A stretch of 64,000 bases of DNA, taken from Kitasatospora sp. NBC_01266. Its GTDB lineage: Bacteria > Actinomycetota > Actinomycetes > Streptomycetales > Streptomycetaceae. The DNA lies in assembly GCF_036242395.1 (NCBI RefSeq), contig NZ_CP108458.1, positions 248,001-312,000 on the forward strand, given 5' to 3'. Shown one piece after another: positions 25,560 through 33,868 of the stretch. Positions within the stretch are counted from its first letter, which is position 1. Every line of letters begins with the position of its first letter. Both the position numbers and the translations under genes were made by a program. The notes beneath the pieces are model-generated. The model worked only from the letters and a program-made list of their open reading frames with translations. It was not told where the DNA came from and did no database searches.

Positions 25560-26558
25560 ATGCGCCTTCGGCACCGGCACGACCGGAGCGGACCTGCGGT
25601 CCGGAACCTGGCAGCGGCAACCACGGCCCTCGCGGTCGCGGCCGTACTCGCCGGCTGCGGTTCGGGCACCTCCACCGCCGCCAAGTCCTCGACGTCCGCC
25701 TCCGCCGCCCCGGCAGCGGCCTCGTTCCCGGTCACGGTCCCCGCGGCGAACGGCCAGGTCACCGTCAAGACCGAGCCGAAGCGGATCGTGTCGCTCTCCC
25801 CGACCGCCACCGAGGACCTGTACGCGGTGGGCGCGGGCAAGCAGGTCGTCGCCGTCGACTCCAGCTCGAACTACCCCGCCGGCGTCCCGGTGACCAGCCT
25901 CAGCGGCGTCACCCCGAACGTCGAGGCGATCATCAAGTACTCGCCCGACCTCGTCGTCGCCTCGGCCGACTCCGGCGGCCTGGTGGCGGGACTGACCAAG
26001 GTGGGCGTGCCGGTGCTGATCGAGCCCGCGGCCGCGCAGCTGAACGACGCCTACCAGCAGATCGCGCAGTTGGGCACGGCCACCGGCCACGGCGCGCAGG
26101 CCGAGCAGACCGTGGCCACCATGAAGTCCCAGATCGCCGCCGACGTGCAGCAGGCCGGTGCCGGTCACAAGGGCCAGAGCTACTACTGGGAGCTGAGCGC
26201 GAATCCGTACTACTCGGCGACCTCCAAGACGTTCATCGGGCAGGTCGTCTCGCTGTTCGGTCTGAGCAACATCGCCGACGCCGCCGACAAGGCCTCGGAC
26301 GGCGGGTACCCGGAGCTGTCGCAGGAGTACATCGTCACCGCGAAGCCCCAGTTGGTCCTCCTCGCGGACAACGGCGCCTCGGACGGCGGGCAGTCCCCCG
26401 ACGTCGTGGCCAAGCGTCCGGGCTGGTCCGAGATCCCGGCGGTGAAGAACAACCAGATCGTGGGTCTGGACGACGACATCGCCTCCCGCTGGGGCCCGCG
26501 TCTGCCGCAGCTGGTCGCGCAGATCGGGCAGGCGCTGGAGAAGGCCCCCACGTCGTGA
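25560..26558 (+). CDS. btuF: Cobalamin-type ABC transporter substrate-binding lipoprotein
   Basis: 332 aa from the ATG at 25560 (GTGGAGAG upstream). The lipoprotein signal ends LAVAAVLAGC with the lipobox Cys. The periplasmic-binding fold of the B12/siderophore family follows: KRIVSLSPTATEDLYAVGAGKQVV, VEAIIKYSPDLVVAS and a long helix between lobes. The riboswitch upstream makes cobalamin the likely ligand rather than iron siderophore. Heads an operon with permease and ATPase. Confidence 0.9.
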   Translation: MRLRHRHDRSGPAVRNLAAATTALAVAAVLAGCGSGTSTAAKSSTSASAAPAAASFPVTVPAANGQVTVKTEPKRIVSLSPTATEDLYAVGAGKQVVAVDSSSNYPAGVPVTSLSGVTPNVEAIIKYSPDLVVASADSGGLVAGLTKVGVPVLIEPAAAQLNDAYQQIAQLGTATGHGAQAEQTVATMKSQIAADVQQAGAGHKGQSYYWELSANPYYSATSKTFIGQVVSLFGLSNIADAADKASDGGYPELSQEYIVTAKPQLVLLADNGASDGGQSPDVVAKRPGWSEIPAVKNNQIVGLDDDIASRWGPRLPQLVAQIGQALEKAPTS

Positions 26559-26580
26559 ACCCCAGCCGATCGGGCCGCCG

Positions 26581-27603
26581 GTGAGCCGGGCCCGCCGCAC
26601 CGTTCGCGGCTACGGCACCGCGGTGGCCTTCCTGGCCGCCGCGGTGCTGGTCAGCGCCCTGGTGGGCGCGGCGAACCTCAATCCGCTCGCCACCGTCACC
26701 GCCCTGCTGGACCGGCTCCCGTTCGTCGACCTGCACTCGGGCCTCAGCCCGCTCGACCGCGCGGTGCTGTTCCAGATCCGGATGCCGCGGATCGTGCTCG
26801 GCGCGCTCGTGGGCGGCCTGCTCTCCCTCGCGGGCGCCGGCTACCAGGGCGTGTTCCGCAATCCGCTGGTCGACTCCGGCCTGCTCGGCGCCTCGGCCGG
26901 CGCGGGCCTGGGCGCGACGATCGCGATCGTCTACCTGGGCGGGGCCGCGGGCGCGTCCGTGCCGGTGGCCGCCTTCGTCGGGTCCCTGGTCGGGGTCGCG
27001 GTGGCCTACCTGACGGGAGCCGCCGGCGGTCCCGGCACCGCGACGCTGCTGCTGGCCGGCCTGGCCGTGGGAATGTTCCTGACGGCGATCCAGACCTTCG
27101 TGCTCCAGCGCTCCACCCAGGACATCCAGCAGGTCTACTCCTGGCTGCTCGGCTCGCTGGCCGTCGCCGACTGGCACCGGGTCGTCGAGATCCTCCCCTA
27201 CACGGCGGTCAGCACCCTGATCGTCCTGGTCCACGGCCGGCACCTCGACGTGCTCTCGGTCGGCGACGAGGAAGCCCACACCCTCGGCATGCGCCCCGGC
27301 CGGGTCCGGCTCCTGGTGGTGGCGGCCTGCGCGCTGGCAGCCGCCACGGCTGTCGCCGTCAGCGGTCTGATCGGCTTCGTCGGCATCATCGTGCCGCACG
27401 CGGTACGGAGGCTGGCGGGCACCTCCTACCGCACGGTGCTCCCGCTGTCCCTGCTGTACGGCGCCGGATTCCTGGTGCTCGCGGACACCGTGGCCCGCAC
27501 CGTCCTGGCCCCCGGGGAGCTGCCGATCGGCGTGGTCACCGCCCTGATCGGATCACCGGTGTTCATCTGGATCCTGCGCACCACCCGGTCGGTGCGCACA
27601 TGA
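26581..27603 (+). CDS. btuC: BtuC/FecCD-type ABC transporter permease
   Basis: 340 aa from a GTG 22 bases after btuF. It is highly hydrophobic with about ten helices and FecCD signatures: RMPRIVLGALVGGLLSLAGA, YQGVFRNPLVDSGLLGASAGA, and GLIGFVGIIVPHAVRRLAGT, the ATPase-contact loop. It forms the membrane channel for the substrate captured by the lipoprotein. Confidence 0.95.
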   Translation: MSRARRTVRGYGTAVAFLAAAVLVSALVGAANLNPLATVTALLDRLPFVDLHSGLSPLDRAVLFQIRMPRIVLGALVGGLLSLAGAGYQGVFRNPLVDSGLLGASAGAGLGATIAIVYLGGAAGASVPVAAFVGSLVGVAVAYLTGAAGGPGTATLLLAGLAVGMFLTAIQTFVLQRSTQDIQQVYSWLLGSLAVADWHRVVEILPYTAVSTLIVLVHGRHLDVLSVGDEEAHTLGMRPGRVRLLVVAACALAAATAVAVSGLIGFVGIIVPHAVRRLAGTSYRTVLPLSLLYGAGFLVLADTVARTVLAPGELPIGVVTALIGSPVFIWILRTTRSVRT

Positions 27604-28394
27604 GCGCGCTCACCCTGACCGGCCTCGAGGTGGACCTGGACGGCACGCCCGTGGTCCGCGGCGTCTCCTGCGCCATCGACTCCGCGGGCTGGCTCGCCAT
27701 CATCGGACCCAACGGCGCCGGCAAGTCCACCGTGCTGCGCGCCGTCGCCGGGCTGCTGCCGCACCGCGGCCTGGTCACCCTCGACGGGGCCGACACCCGG
27801 GCGCTGCGCGGCCGGGAGCTCGCCAGACTGCTCGCCTTCGTGCCCCAGTACCCGGTACTGCCGCCCGACATGACGGTGGCGGAGTACGTGCTGCTCGGCC
27901 GCACCCCCTACCTCGGCTACCTCGCCGGGCCGGGCCGCCAGGACCGGCTCGTCGCCGAGAGCGCGGCCGCCCGGCTGGACGTCGCGCGCTTCACCGGCCG
28001 GCGGCTGGCCACCCTGTCCGGCGGGGAGCGCCAACGGGTCGTGCTCGCCCGCGCGCTGGCGCAGGAACCCCGGATGCTGGTGCTCGACGAGCCGACGGCC
28101 GCCCTCGACATCGGCCACCAGCAGCAGGTCCTGGAGCTGGTCGACGAACTGCGCCGCGAACAGGGCCTGACGGTCGTCACCACCCTCCACGACCTGACCA
28201 CGGCGGGCCAGTACGCCGACCGACTGGTGCTGATCGAGGCCGGACTGGTCAAGGCCAGCGGCACGGCGCCGGCGGTTCTCACCGAAGAGCTGATCTCCGC
28301 CGTCTACGCGGCACGCGTCCAGGTCACCACGGACAGCCGCGGACTCCCGGTGGTCACCCCCCTGCGCGGACCGGTCACCGGGACCGGGGCATAG
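27600..28394 (+). CDS. btuD: BtuD/FepC-type ABC transporter ATPase
   Basis: 264 aa; its ATG overlaps the btuC stop (ATGA). Walker A GPNGAGKST, Q-loop FVPQYPVLP, signature LSGGERQR, Walker B MLVLDEPTAALD and H-loop TLHDL are all present. It powers the btuFC importer. Last gene of the riboswitch-controlled operon, followed by a strong hairpin. Confidence 0.95.
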   Translation: MSALTLTGLEVDLDGTPVVRGVSCAIDSAGWLAIIGPNGAGKSTVLRAVAGLLPHRGLVTLDGADTRALRGRELARLLAFVPQYPVLPPDMTVAEYVLLGRTPYLGYLAGPGRQDRLVAESAAARLDVARFTGRRLATLSGGERQRVVLARALAQEPRMLVLDEPTAALDIGHQQQVLELVDELRREQGLTVVTTLHDLTTAGQYADRLVLIEAGLVKASGTAPAVLTEELISAVYAARVQVTTDSRGLPVVTPLRGPVTGTGA

Positions 28395-28463
28395 CGGCTC
28401 CTGCCCTGAGGCCCCACCTCGACGCTGCCGCTCTGCCGCGCTCTCCCCCGGCCGACCGCACCG

Positions 28464-28494
28464 GCCGGGCCCACCGCTGAGCGGTGGGCCCGGC
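28464..28494. terminator. Strong bidirectional hairpin terminator
   Basis: A perfect 14-pair stem (GCCGGGCCCACCGC with GCGGTGGGCCCGGC) closes a TGA loop between the convergent btuD and SGNH hydrolase genes. Confidence 0.85.
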
Positions 28495-28512
28495 ACGGGT
28501 GCTGACGTACCG

Positions 28513-29568
28513 TCAGGAGCTGCCCGCCGCGGCGGCGCTCGTGCGGAACTGCTCGAAGGCGTCCTGGACCTGGCGCGCCTGACTGTCCGCGCCGTAGGCG
28601 TTGGGGTGCACGAAGGTACACGCCTCGCCGTTGCCGGGGATCTGGCTGCAGAGGGCGGACGGGGGATCCGTCTGGTCCCCCTGGCCGGTGAGGTCGTCCC
28701 TGACCCCGTACATCCACTTCTGGGGCCCCTCGGCCGCGCACACGCCGTGGTCGACACTGGGCCCGTAGGTGTCGACGTAGGTCGCGCCGTTGTCGTCGGC
28801 CTGCTGGGCGATCAGGGCGTTGAGCTGGCGCTCCACACCGTCCAGCCAGGGCATGTCGCCCTTGGCGATGGTCCCGAGCTGGCGCCAGACATTCCAGGAG
28901 CAGCCGCTGTTGTCCGGAACGATGGCCGGGTAGCCGACCACCGCGACCTTGGCGTTCGGCGCCCGGTCCCGGATCGCGGTCATCATCTGCCCGAACTCGT
29001 CGTCGAGTTGGGCGAACTTTCCGGCCAGCCAGTCACGGCCTTCGCCCGTGGTGTAGTAGTTCTTGCAGGGGGTGCCGAAGCCGAGCGTGTTCAGGCCCCG
29101 CTCCAGGCACTGGGTCACGATGTCGCCGAAGCCGAGGGTGTTGCCGCCGATGCCGACGCTCACGTAGTCGGTGTCGGCATGGAGGCGCTCGATCTGGGCG
29201 GGCCGGTCCGCCCAGCCGCCCGCGGGCGGCACCGAGGGCGGGCCGTAGAGCTTCGAGGCCGGCTGCGGGCCCAGGATGCCGTCCTGCACCTCGGCGGCGC
29301 CGCAGGTGGCGTCGACGAGGTTCAGCCCCAGCCCCTCGGCGACCTGGTGCGGGTAGTCCCGGTAGGAGCGGCCGCAGCCGTCACCGGGGTTCCACGGCCG
29401 GACGAAGACGTTGGCGCTGTACGAGTCGCCGAGGGCGACGTAGTTCGGCGGCCCGGCGTCGGCGGCGCGGGCCGCCGAGACCGGGGTGAACACCGAGAGT
29501 GCGGCGGTGAGTGCGGTTGCTGTGGCGAGTGAGGCTCGGACGGTGGCGGGCAGACGGAATCCGGACAT
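28513..29568 (-). CDS. Secreted SGNH/GDSL hydrolase
   Basis: 351 aa from the ATG at 29568 (MSGFRLPATVRASLATATAL, Sec signal cleaved near residue 37); the frame extends upstream to 29652 without similarity. Block I is VALGDSYSAN with the catalytic Ser, block III is GIGGNTLGF, and block V is FVHPNAYG with the catalytic His. Several Cys suggest disulfides in the exported enzyme. It resembles streptomycete extracellular esterases/lipases; the substrate is unknown. Confidence 0.9.
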   Translation of the reverse strand: MSGFRLPATVRASLATATALTAALSVFTPVSAARAADAGPPNYVALGDSYSANVFVRPWNPGDGCGRSYRDYPHQVAEGLGLNLVDATCGAAEVQDGILGPQPASKLYGPPSVPPAGGWADRPAQIERLHADTDYVSVGIGGNTLGFGDIVTQCLERGLNTLGFGTPCKNYYTTGEGRDWLAGKFAQLDDEFGQMMTAIRDRAPNAKVAVVGYPAIVPDNSGCSWNVWRQLGTIAKGDMPWLDGVERQLNALIAQQADDNGATYVDTYGPSVDHGVCAAEGPQKWMYGVRDDLTGQGDQTDPPSALCSQIPGNGEACTFVHPNAYGADSQARQVQDAFEQFRTSAAAAGSS

Positions 29569-30018
29569 GCGATCGCCCCTTCGGGTACGTACCGGGGACT
29601 CCCCACCGGCACGGTTACCCAATGTAGGAACGCGACGACTTCGGGTGAGCATGTTCGTACCGGGATCACTCCCACGGGGTACCCGCCCGGAAACCGGTGC
29701 GAGTGGCCGTTCGGCAGGGGTCCGTACGTACGATGCCGACCTGGAACCACCCGGGCCGGGCCGTGCTGACGCCCCGTCACCGCCGCTCCCCGGGGGGCTG
29801 CCCGCTGGTGGGCGCCGTCAACTGCACCGAAGACGTCGTCGGACAGCCGACGGCCCGGGGTCCGGCGTGGCGTGCCGGGCTCAGGCAGAGCCAAGGCCCT
29901 TGCCGTTGGGGCCGAAGGTCCCGTTCGGGCCCCGAGCGCGGCGGGCAGGGAGAAGGAGTCAGCAGTTGCGGGTCCACCCGCGCGCCCGCCCCCTCACTCC
30001 TCCCGAAGGGAGGACCTC
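29569..30018. other. Intergenic region without supportable gene
   Basis: 450 bases between the SGNH start and the remnant ORF at 30019. Small ORFs on both strands are compositionally shadow-like (Arg/Pro/Gly-rich) and have no domains. The part near 29600-29660 is the likely promoter of the SGNH gene. Confidence 0.5.
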
Positions 30019-30282
30019 GTGACCACTCCCCCGGAGTGCTTCAGCCAGGTGGAGTTGCGCTACACCCCGCAGTCGCCCGCCCTCGCCCGGCGCTACACAG
30101 GCACCGTGCTCAACCGCTGGCAGGTCCCACCCGAGGTCGTCGACACCGCGCGGCTGCTGGTATCCGAACTGAGCGGAGCGCCCCACCCCGGGAAGACCGT
30201 GTGGCTCGTGCTGCAACTGCCCTACCCGGAGGACCGGCAGCTGGAGACCGGTGAGCACCAAGGAGCGGCCCGCCGGGGACTG
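30019..30282 (+). pseudogene. Remnant of a regulatory ATP-binding (HATPase_c-like) gene
   Basis: A GTG with GGGAGG ideally spaced starts MTTPPECFSQVELRYTPQSP and then ARRYTGTVLNRWQVPPEVVD..RLLVSEL. This matches the first helix region of the small streptomycete anti-sigma-type ATPases (usually ...ELVTNAVRHG next). The N-box does not follow; instead the frame runs through non-family sequence and then antisense into the ICMT gene without a stop until 31602. I read it as a truncated 5' end left by a rearrangement. Confidence 0.45.
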
Positions 30283-30831
30283 TCAGAGGACGAACGGGAT
30301 CAGCATCTTGGTCGACCGCTTGTACTCCGGGTACGCGTCGGGGAACCGCTCTGTCAGGTAACGCTCCTCCATCGCCGCGCTGTAGACGAAGTACGCGCCG
30401 AGCAGCACCGCCAGCACCAGCCAGTACACGCTGACCGCGACCCCCGTGCCGATCATCGCGAGGAGGATCCCGGAGTAGATGGGGTGGCGGACGAACCGGT
30501 AGGGACCGGTGGTCACCAGTTCCGGATCGACCTTGTGAGTCATCGGCATCCCCCAGTTGCGGCCGATGTACACCCTGGCCCAGACGGCCAGCGCGAGCCC
30601 CAGCACGAACAGCACCAGGCCGATGCCCTCCAGCCACGCGTCGCGGTTGAGCCCGAGGCCGCGCATCGCCCGGGTGCGCAGCAGGACGACGACGAGGACC
30701 AGGATCACCACGCGGACGAGCGCACCGCGACGCCACGCGGCGGTCCCCGACTTCACGCCGAAGGAGGCGATCAGCCAGTAGAGCCAGAACAGGGCCCAGC
30801 CGACGAAGATGACAGCGGCGACGACCTTCAT
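30283..30831 (-). CDS. Isoprenylcysteine carboxyl methyltransferase (ICMT)-like membrane protein
   Basis: 182 aa with about five hydrophobic helices. The C-terminal ICMT signature VTTGPYRFVRHPIYSGILLAM and EERYLTERFPDAYPEYKRST are present, including the SAM-contacting RHP and the Tyr-rich tail. Bacterial members methylate unknown small or lipid substrates. The stop faces the remnant ORF at 30019. Three 16-bp repeats lie directly upstream. Confidence 0.88.
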   Translation of the reverse strand: MKVVAAVIFVGWALFWLYWLIASFGVKSGTAAWRRGALVRVVILVLVVVLLRTRAMRGLGLNRDAWLEGIGLVLFVLGLALAVWARVYIGRNWGMPMTHKVDPELVTTGPYRFVRHPIYSGILLAMIGTGVAVSVYWLVLAVLLGAYFVYSAAMEERYLTERFPDAYPEYKRSTKMLIPFVL

Positions 30832-30846
30832 GAGCCTCTGCTCCCG

Positions 30847-30894
30847 GTTGCTCGGACGCTCAGTTGCTCGGACGCTCGGTTACCCGGACGCTCT
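30847..30894. repeat. 16-bp direct repeat x3 upstream of the ICMT gene
   Basis: Units start at 30847, 30863 and 30879 (GTTGCTCGGACGCTC + A, + G, and the diverged GTTACCCGGACGCTC). They begin 16 bases upstream of the ICMT ATG, in its leader or promoter, so they could be iterated protein-binding sites or a simple duplication. Confidence 0.85.
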
Positions 30895-30954
30895 CCCCCC
30901 AGCGTAGGGCGCTCGTGGCGGCCGCGATGCACCAGGCCGCGCGACCGGGCTCCC

Positions 30955-31320
30955 TCAGCGCCGCCACCGCCGCTGCTCCGCCATCCGGCGCCGGACGACG
31001 AGCAGGTCGATCACCGCGACGACGGTGGACACGGCGCACAGCACGGCCAGGCCCGTGTAGAACGCGCGATCGGCGCTCGGCGCGGGCAGCGCGTTCGCCG
31101 CGAGCAGTGCGAAGACGACGGTCCCGAGCAGGAAGAGCGGAGCGAAGATCCGGCCCAGCAGCCGCCGGGCCGGCAGGTCACTGCGCGCCATCCGGGGCTC
31201 GGCACCAGTGCGCCGCCACCGCCGGGCGGCGGCCCGGGAACGGCGGTCGGCCGCCACGGCTCTCCAGTACTCGCCGAGGCGGTTCCACCCGTGGTGCGGC
31301 TCGTGGTGCGACTGCGACAC
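30955..31320 (-). CDS. Small two-helix membrane protein (unknown)
   Basis: 121 aa from a GTG. The basic, His/Arg-rich N-terminal part (MSQSHHEPHHGWNRLGEYW) is followed by two hydrophobic helices (IFAPLFLLGTVVFALLAANAL and AFYTGLAVLCAVSTVVAVIDL) and a basic tail. I do not recognise a named family; similar short actinobacterial DUF membrane proteins exist. The ribosome site is poor. Confidence 0.6.
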   Translation of the reverse strand: MSQSHHEPHHGWNRLGEYWRAVAADRRSRAAARRWRRTGAEPRMARSDLPARRLLGRIFAPLFLLGTVVFALLAANALPAPSADRAFYTGLAVLCAVSTVVAVIDLLVVRRRMAEQRRWRR

Positions 31321-31631
31321 CTTCTCGTCGGCCTTCCATGCGATGCGGCCATCACCGGTCCCCTACCCGGTTGCCGGCCGACGATGCGGGCATCCGGAGT
31401 CAGGGTCGGGGGCGGGGTGAGCTGCGCGTCGGGTGGGCCGGGTGGCGGCGCTGTGCGAGCGCGGCCCTCCAAGCTGAGCCGCGGCGGGTGTGGCCGCCAG
31501 GAGCACCGGGGTCACCGCGGTCATGGCGGCGACAGCGGAGGTGCGTCGGTCCGTCGGTGGATCCTGCCTCTCTCGAACTCCCGGAAATATCGGGCCGGTT
31601 GACCTCAACCCGATGGGTGACCAGCTGCGCG
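31321..31631. other. Intergenic region; one doubtful signal-peptide-like ORF
   Basis: 311 bases between the small membrane gene and the cysteine-dioxygenase-like gene. On the minus strand an ATG at 31524 opens a 53-codon frame starting MTAVTPVLLAATPAAAQLGG, which looks like the end of a signal peptide, but it continues as low-complexity sequence and has no ribosome site. I do not call a gene. Confidence 0.45.
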
Positions 31632-32210
31632 TCAGCGCGCGGGCCGCAGCGGCTGCGGAGCAGCGCCGCTCAGCGGACGGGCCCCTGCCGTGACCGGCTG
31701 GTCGTAGGTCCGACGGATACTGGTGCCGCTCAGGCTGACGTCGAGGCCGTAGACGTGCAGCGAGACGGTCCTGTCCGTGGTGGCGTTGCGGACCCGGTGG
31801 ATGTCGCCGGGTGGCGTGACGTAGGTGACGGCACCTTCGCGGTGGACCGTGGTGCTGACGGGGACCAGGACGGTGCGGCCGCCCTCCGTCGCCAGCCGGT
31901 AGACGGTCTCCTCCTCGGCACCCAGGTAGGTGCCGACCACGCACCAGGAGGCGTGGTCGTGGATGCTGGTCGCCTGGCCGGGCAGCCAGACCAGGGCGAC
32001 CACCGAGAAGGAGCCGTCGGGCTCGGCGTGCAGCAGGTGCTGGCGGTAGCCGTGCGGATCGGGCTCCAGCTGGGCCGGAAGCAGCAGGTCGGCGTGGCGC
32101 AGAAAGGGGGCCAGGCGGGCGGCGACCCGCTGGGCGCACTCCTCGGCGTTCGAGGCGGCGCTCAGTTCGGTCCGGATGGCGGCCGTCAGCTCGATGAGGA
32201 TCGCGGTCAT
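31632..32210 (-). CDS. Cysteine dioxygenase-like cupin protein
   Basis: 192 aa from the ATG at 32210, two bases after the stop of the cysteate-synthase-like gene. Cupin metal ligands are visible as SIHDHASWCVVG (H-x-H) and GDIHRVRN (third His), as in type I cysteine dioxygenase, which oxidises Cys to 3-sulfinoalanine. Coupling to cysteate synthase and position next to mbtH place it in the NRPS cluster. There it could supply sulfinoalanine, or sulfite after transamination and desulfination. The substrate is inferred, not shown. Confidence 0.8.
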   Translation of the reverse strand: MTAILIELTAAIRTELSAASNAEECAQRVAARLAPFLRHADLLLPAQLEPDPHGYRQHLLHAEPDGSFSVVALVWLPGQATSIHDHASWCVVGTYLGAEEETVYRLATEGGRTVLVPVSTTVHREGAVTYVTPPGDIHRVRNATTDRTVSLHVYGLDVSLSGTSIRRTYDQPVTAGARPLSGAAPQPLRPAR

Positions 32211-32212
32211 GG

Positions 32213-33571
32213 TCAGACCGTCACGGCGGTCAGCCGCGGCGCGGCGACCAGCGCCGCGAGCTCGGCGATGCCGGCCGCGTCGTGGACGGCCGAGCGCGGC
32301 ACCACCAGGTCCGGCTGACGGGCGGTCAGCACGTGGTCCCGGGCCAGGCGGGCCCGCCCGCCCCCGGTGACGTTGAGCAGCACGGGTGCCCCGGTGTCGA
32401 GCCGCCCCGCCTGGGCGGCCTCCCGCAGCGCCGCGAGTGCGACCCCGGCGGCCGGCTCGATGTCGATCCCCTCCAGCTCGAGGAAGGTGTCCATCGCGGC
32501 CTGAGCCGCCTGCGCAGTGGCCGTGAAGACCTGGCCCGCGCTCTGGGTCAGCGCGTCGTACAGGCCGCCGCGCACGTCGTAGGGCGGTCGGCGGTTGGTC
32601 AGCTCCGGCGCGAACGCCCGCTCGGTGGCCAGTCGTTGGTCCTGCTCGCCGCCGGTCTCCCAGAGGCGTTCGCCGGTCTGCCAGGCCTGGTGGACCGGGG
32701 CGTACGCGTCGTTCTGGGCCAGCAGCAGGTGCGGCAGCGGTCCGGGTCGGCGACATCGCAGCCGCAGCGCCGCCTCGTGCGCCGCGATGGCCCCGGCCCC
32801 GCTGCCGATGGCCTGGACGTAGTACGCGGGCAGCGCTCCGATCGCCTCCACCGCCGCGAGCAGCACGGTGCCCAGGCCGTCGCGCCGTCCGACGTTCTTC
32901 GTGCCGCCCTCTGGTGTGAAGCCGGGCAGCTCGGCGAGCGCGTCGCCGAGCGCGATCGCGTCCGCGTAGTCCGCCCCGTCGACCGCGATGACGCGCACCC
33001 ATGGGGATCCGAGCGTGCGGGTGCGCAGCCGCGGCACGGCGGAGGACGGCACGACGATGACCACCGGGACCTGCTGGCGGGTGCAGAGCTCGGCGAACGC
33101 GGCGGCGGTGTTGCCGGCGGAGGTGACCACCAGGGTGCCGGCGTCCTCGGGGATCCGGCCCAGCACGGTGGCGGCTTCGAGTTCCTTGAAGGTGCCGGTC
33201 ATCAGGTCGCCGCCGCGCTCGGGCCAGTAGCCGTTGAAGGCGATCCACAGCTCGTCCAGCCCGAGCGAGGCGGCCAGGCGCTCGCTGCGGTAGACCGTGC
33301 TGCGGCCGGTGCCGGCCAGGGTCCGGCGTACCGGCAGCCAGTCGCGGTAGCGGAAGACGCCGCTCGCGGCCGGGTCGGGCGTGAACTCGGTGGCCTGGTA
33401 GTCGGTCTGCCACAGTCCGGGCCCGTGCGGGCCGGGGCAGCCGAGCGTCAGGCCGTCATCGGCCCGCCGGTGCCCGCAGCCGGAGCAGACGAGGCGGTAG
33501 TGGGACGCGTCGGTCGAATCACCGTGCATGGGGCTGGGGTTCACTCTCGGTGTGGTCGGTGCGTCGGACAT
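32213..33571 (-). CDS. Cysteate synthase-like PLP enzyme (threonine synthase fold)
   Basis: 452 aa. Fold type II PLP enzyme: the Lys-bearing motif TGTFKELEAATVLG near 127, the phosphate/substrate loop VVTSAGNTAAAFAEL near 150, and a C-terminal NVTGGGRARL. An N-terminal Cys pair (LVCSGCGHR...LGC) resembles the zinc-ribbon-like start of threonine synthases. The overall pattern fits the cysteate synthase group, which makes L-cysteate from O-phosphoserine and sulfite in methanogens. Threonine-synthase-like activity remains possible. It follows mbtH and is coupled to the dioxygenase gene. The start is chosen as ATG 33571; an internal ATG at 33529 is an alternative. Confidence 0.78.
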   Translation of the reverse strand: MSDAPTTPRVNPSPMHGDSTDASHYRLVCSGCGHRRADDGLTLGCPGPHGPGLWQTDYQATEFTPDPAASGVFRYRDWLPVRRTLAGTGRSTVYRSERLAASLGLDELWIAFNGYWPERGGDLMTGTFKELEAATVLGRIPEDAGTLVVTSAGNTAAAFAELCTRQQVPVVIVVPSSAVPRLRTRTLGSPWVRVIAVDGADYADAIALGDALAELPGFTPEGGTKNVGRRDGLGTVLLAAVEAIGALPAYYVQAIGSGAGAIAAHEAALRLRCRRPGPLPHLLLAQNDAYAPVHQAWQTGERLWETGGEQDQRLATERAFAPELTNRRPPYDVRGGLYDALTQSAGQVFTATAQAAQAAMDTFLELEGIDIEPAAGVALAALREAAQAGRLDTGAPVLLNVTGGGRARLARDHVLTARQPDLVVPRSAVHDAAGIAELAALVAAPRLTAVTV

Positions 33572-33661
33572 CCCGCCGTGCGGAGCCGGCCGCGGGCTGG
33601 GGTCGGGCCGCTGTCCGCGCGGTCGGCCCGGACCGGGCCCGGCACCCGCGGACGGCGCGGC

Positions 33662-33868
33662 TCAGGCCATCGCGCGCACCAGGCCGGCCGGCCGCATGTC
33701 GGTCCAGTGGACCTCCACGTGGTCCAGGCAGTCCTGGCGTCCGGCCGGTCCGTGCGAGGCGGTCCAGCCTGCGGGCACCTCGGCGAAAGCGGGCCAGAGG
33801 GAGTGCTGGCCCTCCTCGTTCACCAGGACCAGGTAGCTGCCCTCGGCGTCCTCGAACGGGTTCGTCAT
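33662..33868 (-). CDS. mbtH: MbtH-like NRPS accessory protein
   Basis: 68 aa with the full family pattern: [33 protein letters not shown], and WTDMRPAGL with the conserved Trp residues. GAGAGGA precedes the ATG. MbtH proteins bind and activate adenylation domains, so it should serve the two large NRPSs of this cluster. First gene of the leftward arm. Confidence 0.97.
   Translation of the reverse strand: MTNPFEDAEGSYLVLVNEEGQHSLWPAFAEVPAGWTASHGPAGRQDCLDHVEVHWTDMRPAGLVRAMA

Noticed and set aside
25560..28394. Iron-siderophore importer
   Set aside because: The protein family alone would allow it, but the upstream cobalamin riboswitch points to vitamin B12.
31363..31524. Small secreted protein starting MTAVTPVLLAATPAAA
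   Set aside because: Signal-like start only; no ribosome site and the remainder is low-complexity. Recorded in the intergenic entry.
29872..31602. A 576-codon open frame on the plus strand
   Set aside because: Only its part near 30019-30120 resembles a protein family; the rest is antisense to the ICMT and small membrane genes and reads as charged low-complexity sequence.
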